From positions 1-14,359 of the forward strand of contig CAMWQY010000030.1 in the NCBI GenBank assembly GCA_947176355.1: a DNA stretch of 14,359 bases. The letters are read 5' to 3'. The notes under the pieces were generated by a model. It did not search any database. It had not been told where the DNA came from and saw nothing but the letters and a program-made list of their open reading frames with translations. Positions 5,423 to 13,281 of the stretch are shown here, piece after piece. The number at the start of each line of letters is the position of its first letter. The stretch's first letter is position 1. The DNA comes from an uncultured Porphyromonadaceae bacterium (lineage in GTDB: Bacteria; Bacteroidota; Bacteroidia; Bacteroidales; Muribaculaceae). Position numbers and translations under genes: made by a program.

Positions 5423-8227
5423 ATGAAACTCCGATTGCCTATTGTCATACATATACTCTACATCTTCGCACTCCTCCTTTCGTGTGCAGATGAATCCGGA
5501 CTGTACATTCCTATGGCATCCGATAGGATAGGTTTTGAAGTCGGAAAGGAATGGCATTCAACTGAAAATGGCTCTACCCGCTCTGAGACTACCACGAAAA
5601 GGAGAATGATTTCAGCGACATCCATAGGAGGACAATTGCCGGAAGGACAGGATTCCTTGTTTCTTCAGGTCGTCGAAGATGTAATGCCTGTCGAAGAGCC
5701 ACAGAATACAGCGACCCGGAGCGTACTGCGTCCGGGATACTACTATACAAAGATAGCTCTGTCGGCCTATAGGTATCTCTCCGGAACATGGAACGAGACC
5801 CAGACCCCCAATTACTTCAACAACGTTACACTGGACGTGACAGCACAGTCAGCGTATACCGACTATGTATGGCCAGGGGAAAAGTATTCACTTCGTTTCT
5901 TCGGGACTGCCCCCTCAGGGCACGGCACTCTGTCGGCTCCCGACAAACCGGGGTATCCGACACTCGACTATACAGTACCCACCGAGATATCGAAACAGGT
6001 CTCACTCATCACGGTATTCTCGGAAGAATATCGAGGTGACTTCCGCCAATACGTACCGCTTAACTTCCATCATGTGACATCCTCAATCTATTTCAAGGAA
6101 GCCGACGGACTCGTCCCCGGATCAATCAAAAGTATCAGCCTGAAGGGACTCTACGGAAGCGGCACATATAACTTCAAGACCGACAGCTGGACCAACCTCC
6201 ACAACCGCGCATCATATACATCCACTCTCGAAAAAAGAGTGACAGGAATGGATGGAGAGAACATCACAGACTACCTGACGGCTTTCACTGTATTACCTCA
6301 GCAGACCCCGGAGGAGGCTACTGTTGAAGTGGTGTATATGGATGACTACACTAAAGAGGAACGCACCCTGACGGGAGTACTGTCATGCCGTTTCGAAGCA
6401 GGAAAGCGCTACGACATCTACATCTCTCCTCAATCAATACGCTGCGAGTATTCACTCGGAATTAATTTTACAAATACCTTTCCGCCTGTTTTTGAGTATA
6501 TGCCTACGGAGGGTTCCGGTCAAAGTCCATATTACATTGACTTAGCTATACCTAAAGACCGGCCCATCGATGCAGATCCTAAATGTGTGAGACTATCGAG
6601 AACCATCATTCAGAAAGGCAAGGAAAACGAAGAGGAATATCTTGAGCTGGTAAAAGACTGCAATCTTGAATTCTATAAATACAATCCGTCTTCAAGAAAA
6701 TATGACATACCGGTAAAAATCACCGAGACAATGCTTTCGGACATAACTTACAATGGAGTTAACGATTATTATAAGTATACATATTATAACTTTCATGTAA
6801 AGAAGCCACCGATATCAGATGGCGCCATAGACAGGGCACTTAAAGAGATGCCTGAATACGGAAGCGATGAAAGACCATACAATCTGTCTAATGCTACGGG
6901 AGATACTGCGGTGCAAAACACTGCGAACTGCTACATAGTAAACGCTCCCGGCACATATTCCATACCAATTGTCTACGGCAACGCTATAAAAAACGGCGAG
7001 ATGAACACAAAGAGCCTTACGACAGACTGGTTTACCACTAACACTCAAATGGAGCGGACCCCAAAAATCGGAGTGCTTTCAGCTCGTTCAAAAGGTAGTG
7101 TAACGTATGTGGAAAAGACCCTTTCATCACCGTATATCGTAGACCACAAGCCTGCTACGACTATACCCGCCAACTATATAAAGTCAGCAAAAATACTGTG
7201 GCAGTCTCCTATGAATGATGGCCAAAACGATATAATAACCGATTTACGGCTGTCTGATGACCGACGGACCCTCACCTTCAAGATCAACAGATCTGACATA
7301 CGTCAAGGCAATGCTCTTATCGCCATCATCGGCACATACGAAATGTGGAGCTGGCACATCTGGATTACCGATTACGTTCCGGGACAAAATGACAAGACAT
7401 TGGTGAACAAGGCAGGTAAAAGGTATACTGTCATGCCTTGCTACTTAGGTTGGGTAGACCAACGGGAAGGAAACGACAGGCAAATATGTCGTATGGTAGT
7501 CAATGTCAAGGGCACGAAGAAACGCTTTGAATGTTATCCCCGGATACCGGCCGCCCTGAACATGTATGGCGAATCTCCTCTATATCAATGGGGGAGGTCG
7601 ATGCCGTTCATGAATCCTTTGACATCGCCGATATCGTATACCACATATACATCCACGTTAAACAAACCGTTAATATTCAGTCAATGCAGTCCGATGATAG
7701 TATTTAGTGAAACACAATCAAGATCATTCAATAATTCTATAAACGCCTGGAATTGGATCAACACCAATCAGATCTGGACTTCCAGCTATACAAACGACAT
7801 CACTGAGGCTAAGTCCTGGAATACGGGAGAAACTGTAAAATCGATTTATGATCCGTGTCCGGTAGGATACTGCATTCCAATGGGGGATACATTCACCGGC
7901 CTGAGTGACCACTGGTTGACTTGGAGTTCAAATTCTTATCTTGTCAAGGACAGTCAGTACTCCAATGCCGATGAGATCTATTGCAATCCCTTTGAACTTG
8001 ATCCGGAAGACACCTATGTACTTCCGCTAATACCTAACGTGATTATTGCGCAAAAAAACTTTCTTTCACAGTCAGACTGGGGTCTCTGGACATCCTCCAT
8101 TCAATATCAATACGGTAATAATGGCAGTCCCTATGGACACGCAGTTTTCAGAAATCAACAAAACATTGATCCAAAAGCCGCCCCTACAGCCTGTCTGTTA
8201 CAGGTCATACCGATGAGGGAGCCTTAG
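5423..8227 (+). CDS. Large modular fimbrillin-like lipoprotein, probable fimbrial tip adhesin
   Basis: A 934-residue protein from the ATG at 5423; that start gives a clean lipoprotein signal (FALLLS-Cys21), whereas the more upstream in-frame ATG at 5309 overlaps the fimbrillin gene and has no signal peptide. Residues about 30-340 are fimbrillin-like (YYYTKIALSAYRYL, KYSLRFFGTAPSG, LNFHHVTSSIYFK, TAFTVLPQQTPEEATVEVVY, RFEAGKRYDIYISP). Residues about 345-500 are unassigned. From about 500 a module common in large Bacteroidetes fimbrial proteins appears: TANCYIVNAPGTYSIPIVYG (500-519), then MWSWHIWITDYVPG (641-654). The C-terminus has YDPCPVGYCIP (809-819), like the FISUMP motif, and ends IPMREP. 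DUF4906 is a possible family name for part of it. Size, last position in the operon and composite build suggest a tip subunit. The region after about residue 345 is more A+T-rich than the fimbrillin part. Confidence 0.75.
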   Translation: MKLRLPIVIHILYIFALLLSCADESGLYIPMASDRIGFEVGKEWHSTENGSTRSETTTKRRMISATSIGGQLPEGQDSLFLQVVEDVMPVEEPQNTATRSVLRPGYYYTKIALSAYRYLSGTWNETQTPNYFNNVTLDVTAQSAYTDYVWPGEKYSLRFFGTAPSGHGTLSAPDKPGYPTLDYTVPTEISKQVSLITVFSEEYRGDFRQYVPLNFHHVTSSIYFKEADGLVPGSIKSISLKGLYGSGTYNFKTDSWTNLHNRASYTSTLEKRVTGMDGENITDYLTAFTVLPQQTPEEATVEVVYMDDYTKEERTLTGVLSCRFEAGKRYDIYISPQSIRCEYSLGINFTNTFPPVFEYMPTEGSGQSPYYIDLAIPKDRPIDADPKCVRLSRTIIQKGKENEEEYLELVKDCNLEFYKYNPSSRKYDIPVKITETMLSDITYNGVNDYYKYTYYNFHVKKPPISDGAIDRALKEMPEYGSDERPYNLSNATGDTAVQNTANCYIVNAPGTYSIPIVYGNAIKNGEMNTKSLTTDWFTTNTQMERTPKIGVLSARSKGSVTYVEKTLSSPYIVDHKPATTIPANYIKSAKILWQSPMNDGQNDIITDLRLSDDRRTLTFKINRSDIRQGNALIAIIGTYEMWSWHIWITDYVPGQNDKTLVNKAGKRYTVMPCYLGWVDQREGNDRQICRMVVNVKGTKKRFECYPRIPAALNMYGESPLYQWGRSMPFMNPLTSPISYTTYTSTLNKPLIFSQCSPMIVFSETQSRSFNNSINAWNWINTNQIWTSSYTNDITEAKSWNTGETVKSIYDPCPVGYCIPMGDTFTGLSDHWLTWSSNSYLVKDSQYSNADEIYCNPFELDPEDTYVLPLIPNVIIAQKNFLSQSDWGLWTSSIQYQYGNNGSPYGHAVFRNQQNIDPKAAPTACLLQVIPMREP

Positions 8228-8232
8228 AGTTA

Positions 8233-8310
8233 GTTGTCGGATTTCATCAAATATTTTCCTCCGACGACACACAATAAAGAAATCAGCCGGGCAGTACAGT
8301 TCGGCTGATT
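8233..8310 (+). terminator. Two tandem hairpins after the fimbrial operon
   Basis: Hairpin one pairs GTTGTCGGA (8233-8241) with TCCGACGAC (8260-8268), nine pairs including one G-U. Hairpin two pairs AATCAGCCG (8281-8289) with CGGCTGATT (8302-8310), nine perfect pairs with a 12-nt loop. They begin five bases after the stop codon of the last fimbrial gene. No U-run follows, so these may be 3'-end-stabilising stems rather than classical terminators. The rest of the gap to 8425 is G-rich around 8328-8360 and then T-rich, with no further feature seen. Confidence 0.55.
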
Positions 8311-8425
8311 CCGTATCTACACTGCAGCGGGGATGGATGAAAGTAGGGATTGGGGGGGACTTGATATGTTAGATTTTAATGTTGGATTTTTAGAGGGGAA
8401 ATAAGGAAGTTTCATGGAAATTTTG

Positions 8426-8433
8426 TATCTTTG
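8426..8433 (+). promoter_or_regulatory. Promoter -7 element for the ROK-manA operon
   Basis: TATCTTTG matches the Bacteroidetes -7 consensus TAnnTTTG and lies 25 bp before the kinase start codon, giving a leader of about 18 nt. No clear TTTG stands 19-21 bases upstream, so the -33 element is weak or absent. Confidence 0.5.
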
Positions 8434-8457
8434 TGCTTTAAATCTTTAGAATGAAAT

Positions 8458-9567
8458 ATGTATAGGCACGATGATAGAGTAGTGGTGACGCTGGATGCCG
8501 GTGGAACTAATCTGGTGTTTGGGGCTATGCGAGGGTGTGAGTATGTCGATAAGACCATTACATACCCTTCCAATGCCCATGATCTTGACCTTTGTCTTAA
8601 CACTATAGTAAAAGGTTTCAGTGAGGTGATTGAGTCGCTTGATCAGAAACCTGTAGCTATCAGTTTCGCATTCCCTGGTCCGGCGGATTATCCTAATGGA
8701 GTCATTGGGGGATATCTGCCTAATTTCCCTTCTTTTCGCGATGGTGTGGCTCTCGGGCCAATGCTTGAGCATGAGTTTGGAATTCCGGTTTTCATTAATA
8801 ATGATGGGGATCTGTTCGCATACGGAGAGGCTCTATGCGGTGCTTTGCCCGACATCAACCGACGTTTGAAAGAGGCTGGTAGCAACAAGCATTTTAAGAA
8901 TATGCTCGGCTATACTTTTGGCACCGGTTTTGGAGTCGGAATTATGGTGAACGGTCAGCTCAACCGTGGGGATAATTCTTGCGTTGAGACGTTTTGCCTG
9001 CCTCATAAGACCAAAGATGGCATCATTGTGGAGGATGGTGTGGCTATTCGTGCAATAAAACGTGTATATGCAGAAGCTTCAGGGGATTATGGCCATAATT
9101 TCGAGCCTAAGGAAATTTGCGAGATCGCGGATGGCAAACGAGAAGGTAATATCGAGGCGGCGAAGAAGGCTTTTGCTGAATTTGGGGAGATTGCCGGCAA
9201 TGCGATGTCGATTGCTGCGCAACTGATCGATGGAATCATCGTGATAGGGGGTGGCATTACGGCTGCTCGCCAATGGATCTTGCCTTCGTTGCTTAAAGAG
9301 CTTCGTTCTGAGCTTGCCACTCTTGGAGGAGATCGCGTAAGAAGGGTGCAGATGGAAGTGTTTGACCTCGATGATCCTAAGGAGTTTGAGCGCTTTGCGA
9401 AGGGGAATGTGAAACGGATTAATGTGAGGGGCACTAATCTTTCGGTGGAATATGATGATATGAAGCGAATTGGGGTGACCTTCTCAAAAATGGGTGCGAG
9501 CAAAGCAATATCTGCAGGGGCTTATTCGTTTGCTCTTTCAAAGATAGATGAAGAAGAAAATGATTAA
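8458..9567 (+). CDS. ROK-family sugar kinase, divergent, lacking the usual zinc motif
   Basis: A 369-residue cytoplasmic protein of the ROK (repressor / ORF / kinase) superfamily, which phosphorylates free hexoses or amino sugars with ATP. Visible motifs are the phosphate-binding loop LDAGGTNLVFG (12-22), SFAFPGPAD (69-77), FINNDGDLFAYGEAL (112-126) with probable catalytic Asp116, GYTFGTGFGVGIMVNGQLNR (151-170), and the adenosine loop IIVIGGG (260-266). The usual zinc-binding CxCGxxGCxE motif, expected about 10-25 residues after GTGFGVG, is absent; that stretch reads NSCVETFCLPHKTKDGIIVE. There is no N-terminal winged helix, so it is a kinase rather than a repressor. The mannose-6-phosphate isomerase frame overlaps its 3' end by 20 bp, so a hexose such as mannose or fructose is a plausible substrate, but specificity cannot be read from sequence. 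An upstream ATG at 8451 meets a stop after four codons. Confidence 0.8.
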   Translation: MYRHDDRVVVTLDAGGTNLVFGAMRGCEYVDKTITYPSNAHDLDLCLNTIVKGFSEVIESLDQKPVAISFAFPGPADYPNGVIGGYLPNFPSFRDGVALGPMLEHEFGIPVFINNDGDLFAYGEALCGALPDINRRLKEAGSNKHFKNMLGYTFGTGFGVGIMVNGQLNRGDNSCVETFCLPHKTKDGIIVEDGVAIRAIKRVYAEASGDYGHNFEPKEICEIADGKREGNIEAAKKAFAEFGEIAGNAMSIAAQLIDGIIVIGGGITAARQWILPSLLKELRSELATLGGDRVRRVQMEVFDLDDPKEFERFAKGNVKRINVRGTNLSVEYDDMKRIGVTFSKMGASKAISAGAYSFALSKIDEEEND

Positions 9568-10513
9568 GAAGGAACCTATAAGATTCGCTCCGTATTTTAA
9601 AAGCGTGATATGGGGTGGAGAAAAGATATGCAGATATAAAGGGGTAGAACAGACAGGACCCAATATAGGGGAGAGCTGGGAAATCTCGGAAGTGCGCGGG
9701 CATGAATCCGTAGTGTCTGAGGGTCCTTATAAGGGGATGCTTATCACAGAGCTTATCGAACGGTTTGGCTCTGAATTGGTAGGTAAGGATGTGATGGAAC
9801 GTTATGCCGGGAAATTTCCTTTGCTTGTGAAGCTGATAGATGCCAACGACAATCTTTCAGTGCAAGTGCATCCTGATGATGAGCTCGCAATGTCACGTCA
9901 TGGAAGCCTGGGTAAAAGTGAGATGTGGTATATAATCGAGGCTGAGAAAGATGCGAAGATTTATTCAGGCCTGAATCGCCCGTTGACACCCGAGGAATAT
10001 GTAGGAAAAGTAAAGGATGACTCAATTGAGGATGTGCTTGCCGTACACGATTCACACCCTGGAGACGTATTCTTTCTTCCTGCCGGGAGAGTGCATTCTA
10101 TAGGAGCAGGAAATCTTCTTGCTGAGATTCAGGAGTCGAGCGACATTACTTATCGCATTTACGATTACGGACGCAGGGATGCTCAGGGCAATACTCGCGA
10201 ACTGCATACCGAATTGGCTAAAGATGCGATAGACTATACTCATTACGATGACTATAAGAGCACACCCGTCGACGACAGCTTAGCTGAAGTAGAGATAGCC
10301 AAATGCGATCATTTCACGGTGAATAGGATCTTGCTTGATGGAAAAATACAGTTGAAGTATGATGATTCGTCATTTACTGTCTTGATGTGTCTGGAGGGCA
10401 AGGTGAGTGTTGGGGATATGATGGTAAAAAAGGGGGAGACGGTGCTATTGCCGGCAGCTATGACTTGTGTGACACTTGTCGGGAAAGGATTATTATTGGC
10501 TGCGAGAAGTTAG
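9548..10513 (+). CDS. manA: Class I mannose-6-phosphate isomerase
   Basis: A 321-residue zinc enzyme interconverting mannose 6-phosphate and fructose 6-phosphate, linking mannose use and GDP-sugar synthesis to glycolysis. Metal-ligand motifs of the cupin core are present: LSVQVHPDD (103-111, ligands Gln106 and His108), KSEMWY (123-128, Glu125) and GRVHSIGAGNLLAEIQ (180-195, His183). The substrate-binding stretch SSDITYRIYDYGR (197-209, probable Arg203) follows. The length suits the short bacterial class I form. The start overlaps the kinase gene by 20 bp; a second ATG at 9560 would shorten the protein by four residues and cannot be excluded. Shared transcription from the promoter near 8426 makes kinase and isomerase a functional pair: the kinase could make a hexose 6-phosphate that the isomerase then converts. 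The gene converges on the DUF4294 gene with only 24 bp between them, where no terminator is evident. Confidence 0.9.
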   Translation: MKKKMIKKEPIRFAPYFKSVIWGGEKICRYKGVEQTGPNIGESWEISEVRGHESVVSEGPYKGMLITELIERFGSELVGKDVMERYAGKFPLLVKLIDANDNLSVQVHPDDELAMSRHGSLGKSEMWYIIEAEKDAKIYSGLNRPLTPEEYVGKVKDDSIEDVLAVHDSHPGDVFFLPAGRVHSIGAGNLLAEIQESSDITYRIYDYGRRDAQGNTRELHTELAKDAIDYTHYDDYKSTPVDDSLAEVEIAKCDHFTVNRILLDGKIQLKYDDSSFTVLMCLEGKVSVGDMMVKKGETVLLPAAMTCVTLVGKGLLLAARS

Positions 10514-10537
10514 ACCCTCTTCAATAAAAATGGGCTT

Positions 10538-11179
10538 TTAGAGTTGCCCTTGTTCGATTAGGAATGCGATGCGATCTATCACTGCATCATCTTTGTTAGA
10601 TTCGGGATGGAAACCGGCTTTCATGTTCATGCCGAAGAATTTTCCGAATGTCTGCCAGAAACCGGCTCTGAAACTGCCTAAGAAGGCTTTTACTATGCTG
10701 AATGAGCTTTGGTCGGTCTCGCGGTTTATGAGCTTGAGCAAGATTTTACCCTGATTTTTGGTCATGGTCTTTACTACAGGCTTGTATTGCTCGAAAATAT
10801 CTTTCTCGAGGCGTTTGAGATGCTTTTCGCGTGTCTTCTCGTCCGGGATGGTTAGGATGTATTCGTATGTCTCGCAGAGAGTGGCGAACGCGAGTTTTGC
10901 GTAGGGGAGTGTCTTGCGGACGTCGCGTACTGTCTTCCAGTAAAAGTCTTCCTGCTTCTTATTCTTGAATTTCATCGGCGGGTAGACATGGAAGTCCTTG
11001 AAAATGGTCATGCGGACTGAGTCTCCGTATTCGTCGACGAAACGATAGTAGCCTTTGACGGGGTTGACCTTTACTTTTAGATCGCCTTGGTATTCCGGGA
11101 TTTCGGGCACGTCAGCGCGGCTGCCGATGGCGACGGCGGCTAAAAGGAGGGTCAATATTAGTCTTAATGCGTGATGCAT
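10538..11179 (-). CDS. DUF4294 family exported protein
   Basis: A 213-residue protein with a signal peptide (about 1-22, hydrophobic core LRLILTLLLAAVAIGS, likely cleaved near SRA-D). The body matches my knowledge of DUF4294: Bacteroidetes proteins with a short beta region (YYRFVDEYGDSVRMTIFKDF, 44-63), the segment VYPPMKFKNKKQEDFYWKTV (65-84), and a long basic helical part with KTLPYAKLA and LEKDIFEQYKPVVKTMTKNQ (124-143), then GKILLKLINRETDQSSF. Function is unknown; it is predicted to be periplasmic. It is the last gene seen in the dapB-lepB-WbqC run, 50 bp after the WbqC gene, and may be cotranscribed with it. Confidence 0.75.
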   Translation of the reverse strand: MHHALRLILTLLLAAVAIGSRADVPEIPEYQGDLKVKVNPVKGYYRFVDEYGDSVRMTIFKDFHVYPPMKFKNKKQEDFYWKTVRDVRKTLPYAKLAFATLCETYEYILTIPDEKTREKHLKRLEKDIFEQYKPVVKTMTKNQGKILLKLINRETDQSSFSIVKAFLGSFRAGFWQTFGKFFGMNMKAGFHPESNKDDAVIDRIAFLIEQGQL

Positions 11180-11200
11180 AATACTTAAAGTTGCTTTTGA

Positions 11201-11226
11201 CGTGCGGGGACGCGCACGGAGTGCGC
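11201..11226 (-). repeat. Overlapping, mutually exclusive GC-rich hairpins in the WbqC-DUF4294 gap
   Basis: CGTGCG (11201-11206) can pair with CGCACG (11213-11218), loop 6 nt; alternatively GCGCAC (11212-11217) can pair with GTGCGC (11221-11226), loop 3 nt. The middle arm is shared, so only one stem forms at a time. The element fills about half of the 50-bp gap. It may be a dispersed palindromic repeat or a processing or attenuation element; nothing in the sequence decides between these. Confidence 0.5.
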
Positions 11227-11229
11227 TTA

Positions 11230-11793
11230 CTACTCTGTTTTGCTTGGTGGGAGGCTGGAAAGCCTCCCTTCCATAAGGAGGAAGATGGAGTCAGGACCGA
11301 GTCGGAATAGGGGCTCGAGGAAGGAGTGGGCAGGGTTGATTTTTGACTCCAGTCTCTTTGCAATATTCCCATATCTTTCGGGATTTTTATCCCTAAGCTT
11401 TCTAATCTCTTCGATAGCGTCGCGGTAACCGAGGAAATCCATCATCTTTTCCATTAATAAAACGTTAAGAGTGGCAAGATGTTGCGGATAATTTTCAATG
11501 ACAGGTGCTAATTCAGGAAAAAGGTGGACGAAATATGGTTCTTTCCCGTATGCAGCCTCGAGCGCGCCAAGATGAATCCTTGTCCAGTCGCCATGGTCTG
11601 AAATTTCCAGATTCTCCGGTTTCAGACGCTTGGCGGCAGAACTGCCCCCTACAATTGGCACTGTCAGCACTATCCCTTCGGGATGGTTTGACTCAATGAG
11701 TGTCCGGGTATAGTCGCGGGCCTTTAGTGAAAGCGAAGAGATGTTGCCTTGTAGCCAAGTAGTAGAAGCAAGGTATGGGGGGATTATTTCCAT
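11230..11793 (-). CDS. WbqC-family protein
   Basis: A 187-residue cytoplasmic protein with no signal peptide. It resembles the WbqC-like family: an early region IIPPYLASTTWLQGNI, then LTVPIVGGSSAAKRLKPENL (43-62), and the family hallmark DWTRIHLGALEAAYGKEPYF (69-88), where the W..IH...L..AY.K.PYF pattern is clear. Residues 108-150 (LNVLLMEKMMDFLGY, then IRKLRDKNPERY) also fit. WbqC proteins are tied to O-antigen or glycolipid gene clusters in some bacteria, and their biochemical role is not settled. Its ATG overlaps the 3' end of lepB by 10 bp, so it is translationally coupled. The dapB-lepB-WbqC order is a known arrangement in Bacteroidales. The C-terminus looks a little short for the family. 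Confidence 0.78.
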   Translation of the reverse strand: MEIIPPYLASTTWLQGNISSLSLKARDYTRTLIESNHPEGIVLTVPIVGGSSAAKRLKPENLEISDHGDWTRIHLGALEAAYGKEPYFVHLFPELAPVIENYPQHLATLNVLLMEKMMDFLGYRDAIEEIRKLRDKNPERYGNIAKRLESKINPAHSFLEPLFRLGPDSIFLLMEGRLSSLPPSKTE

Positions 11794-13214
11794 TTGTTGT
11801 CTTTGTCAGGATTGGCATTGCGCAGGATTCGATCCCAGCGTATCTTGCCATCAAAGAGACCTTTCTCTTCATCGAAGGAAGCAAGGATGAACATGGGGCT
11901 ACCCACGATATGGTCTTCAGGCACGAATCCCCAATAGCGTGAGTCGGCAGAACGGTCGCGGTTGTCGCCTTGCATCCAATAATAATCCATCTTGAAGGTG
12001 TATTTGTCTGTCTCTTTGCCATTGATGAAGATTTTTCCATCTTTCACCTGGAGGTGGTTGCCTTCGTATGTGCGGATTGCGCGTTCGTAGACAGGGAGGT
12101 TATGCAAAGTCAATTTCAGGGTGCTCCCTTTCTTTGGGATCCATATCTCACCCATATCCGGACGTGTCCAGCCATATTCATTTCCGAGTGGGAACATGCC
12201 CCCGAGATCATAGAATCCTGTCTTGGATTCCTTGACCAATTCTCCATCCACTTCCGGCCAGCTCTCTACGATTGCCTTGGCTTCTTTAGTGAGAGGGACA
12301 TCGTAGAAGAGATATGGGATTCCATCCACTTGGACCGGAGCACTGCCATGATCCTCGGCACGCACGCCGATTTCCTGCCATTTTTCAATGGGAATGATAC
12401 CTTTTACGGGAATTACATAGTTAAACTGTACATTCTCCGCATCTTCGATAGGCTTGCCATTTATGTAGATTACATCATTCTTAATTTGGAGTCGTTCGCC
12501 CGGCAGACCAATGGCGCGCTTTACGTAGTTTTCGCGGCGGTCGACAGGACGGACCACAATGTCGCCAAACATAGCCTTGTTAGCTTCGATATAAGCCTTA
12601 GGATCCTCGATGCCACGACGGCTCAGTTCATAGCAAATCTGATAATAATCCGGATTTGGAATTTTAGTCGCTACGGTGTCGCCGTTGGGGTAGTTGAATA
12701 CGACAATGTCGCCGCGTTCTATATTGCGTATGCCGGCAAGACGATGATATTTCAGCTGGGGCTCATCAATATAGCTCTTGGTGTTGATTATTGGGAGCGT
12801 ATGCTGGGCGAGGGGAAAATGGAGTGGTGTCTGAGGCACACGGGGTCCGTAAATTGTCTTATTTACCCATAGATAGTCGCCTACAAGGAGCGACTTCTCA
12901 AGAGATGAGGAGGGAATCTTATAGTTTTGCCCTATAAATGCAAAGATGAAGTAGACCAGAATGAGCGCATAGATGATAGCGTCGATCCATGAAAATACGG
13001 TCCTGACGGGCTCTTTTGTCTTTTTCCACCAAGTCCAAGGAACGTAACCAGTGATATAAATGTCAACAAGCAGAAGCCAAATCAGCAGGAGCCATGGATT
13101 TTGCATCCATATCACCCAAAGGAAGAAGATTAGAGATACTATGCCGAAGCGCACCCAACGTGTAGGTCGGATGCTTTTAATTCGATTGCGGAGGTCAGAA
13201 TAAAATGAGTTCAT
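11784..13214 (-). CDS. lepB: Signal peptidase I (large Bacteroidetes form)
   Basis: A 476-residue inner-membrane serine protease that removes signal peptides from Sec- and Tat-exported proteins. Hydrophobic segments at about 22-37 and 41-57, then a membrane helix at about 76-95, precede the active site. The catalytic serine lies in IPSSSLEKSLLVGD (100-113), with Ser104 matching the serine of the canonical PSxSM box; methionine is replaced by leucine. The catalytic lysine is in ENYVKRAIGLPGE (228-240), Lys232. The third conserved box is GDNRDRSADSRYWG (416-429). The protein is far longer than the E. coli enzyme (about 324 residues). The extra length lies between the serine and lysine boxes (about 115-225) and between lysine and the GDNR box (about 260-380), as is usual in Bacteroidales. 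It stands 67 bp after dapB and overlaps the WbqC gene. Confidence 0.93.
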   Translation of the reverse strand: MNSFYSDLRNRIKSIRPTRWVRFGIVSLIFFLWVIWMQNPWLLLIWLLLVDIYITGYVPWTWWKKTKEPVRTVFSWIDAIIYALILVYFIFAFIGQNYKIPSSSLEKSLLVGDYLWVNKTIYGPRVPQTPLHFPLAQHTLPIINTKSYIDEPQLKYHRLAGIRNIERGDIVVFNYPNGDTVATKIPNPDYYQICYELSRRGIEDPKAYIEANKAMFGDIVVRPVDRRENYVKRAIGLPGERLQIKNDVIYINGKPIEDAENVQFNYVIPVKGIIPIEKWQEIGVRAEDHGSAPVQVDGIPYLFYDVPLTKEAKAIVESWPEVDGELVKESKTGFYDLGGMFPLGNEYGWTRPDMGEIWIPKKGSTLKLTLHNLPVYERAIRTYEGNHLQVKDGKIFINGKETDKYTFKMDYYWMQGDNRDRSADSRYWGFVPEDHIVGSPMFILASFDEEKGLFDGKIRWDRILRNANPDKDNKWK

Positions 13215-13245
13215 AATGTATTATAACGGAGAACGCTTGCGCTTA

Positions 13246-13276
13246 TTGCGTGTTGCGTATCGCGTATTGCGATACG
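13246..13276. repeat. Heptad tandem repeat folding into a hairpin between dapB and lepB
   Basis: Four 7-bp units occupy 13246-13273: TTGCGTG, TTGCGTA, TCGCGTA, TTGCGAT. Within them CGTATCGC (13256-13263) pairs perfectly with GCGATACG (13269-13276) around a 5-nt loop. The element lies five bases beyond the dapB stop codon, so the transcript would carry the stem just after dapB. No T-run follows on either strand. It may stabilise mRNA or be a byproduct of repeat growth. Confidence 0.6.
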
Positions 13277-13281
13277 TAGGG

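Noticed and set aside
8228-8457. Replication origin or terminus suggested by a change in strand composition
   Set aside because: G and C counts in several sampled 60-base stretches on both sides did not give a consistent skew, and no DnaA-box cluster or dif-like site was seen.
11970-12872. 300-residue forward open frame antisense to lepB
   Set aside because: lepB on the other strand has all catalytic boxes intact. The antisense frame has no family features and is explained by codon bias of lepB.
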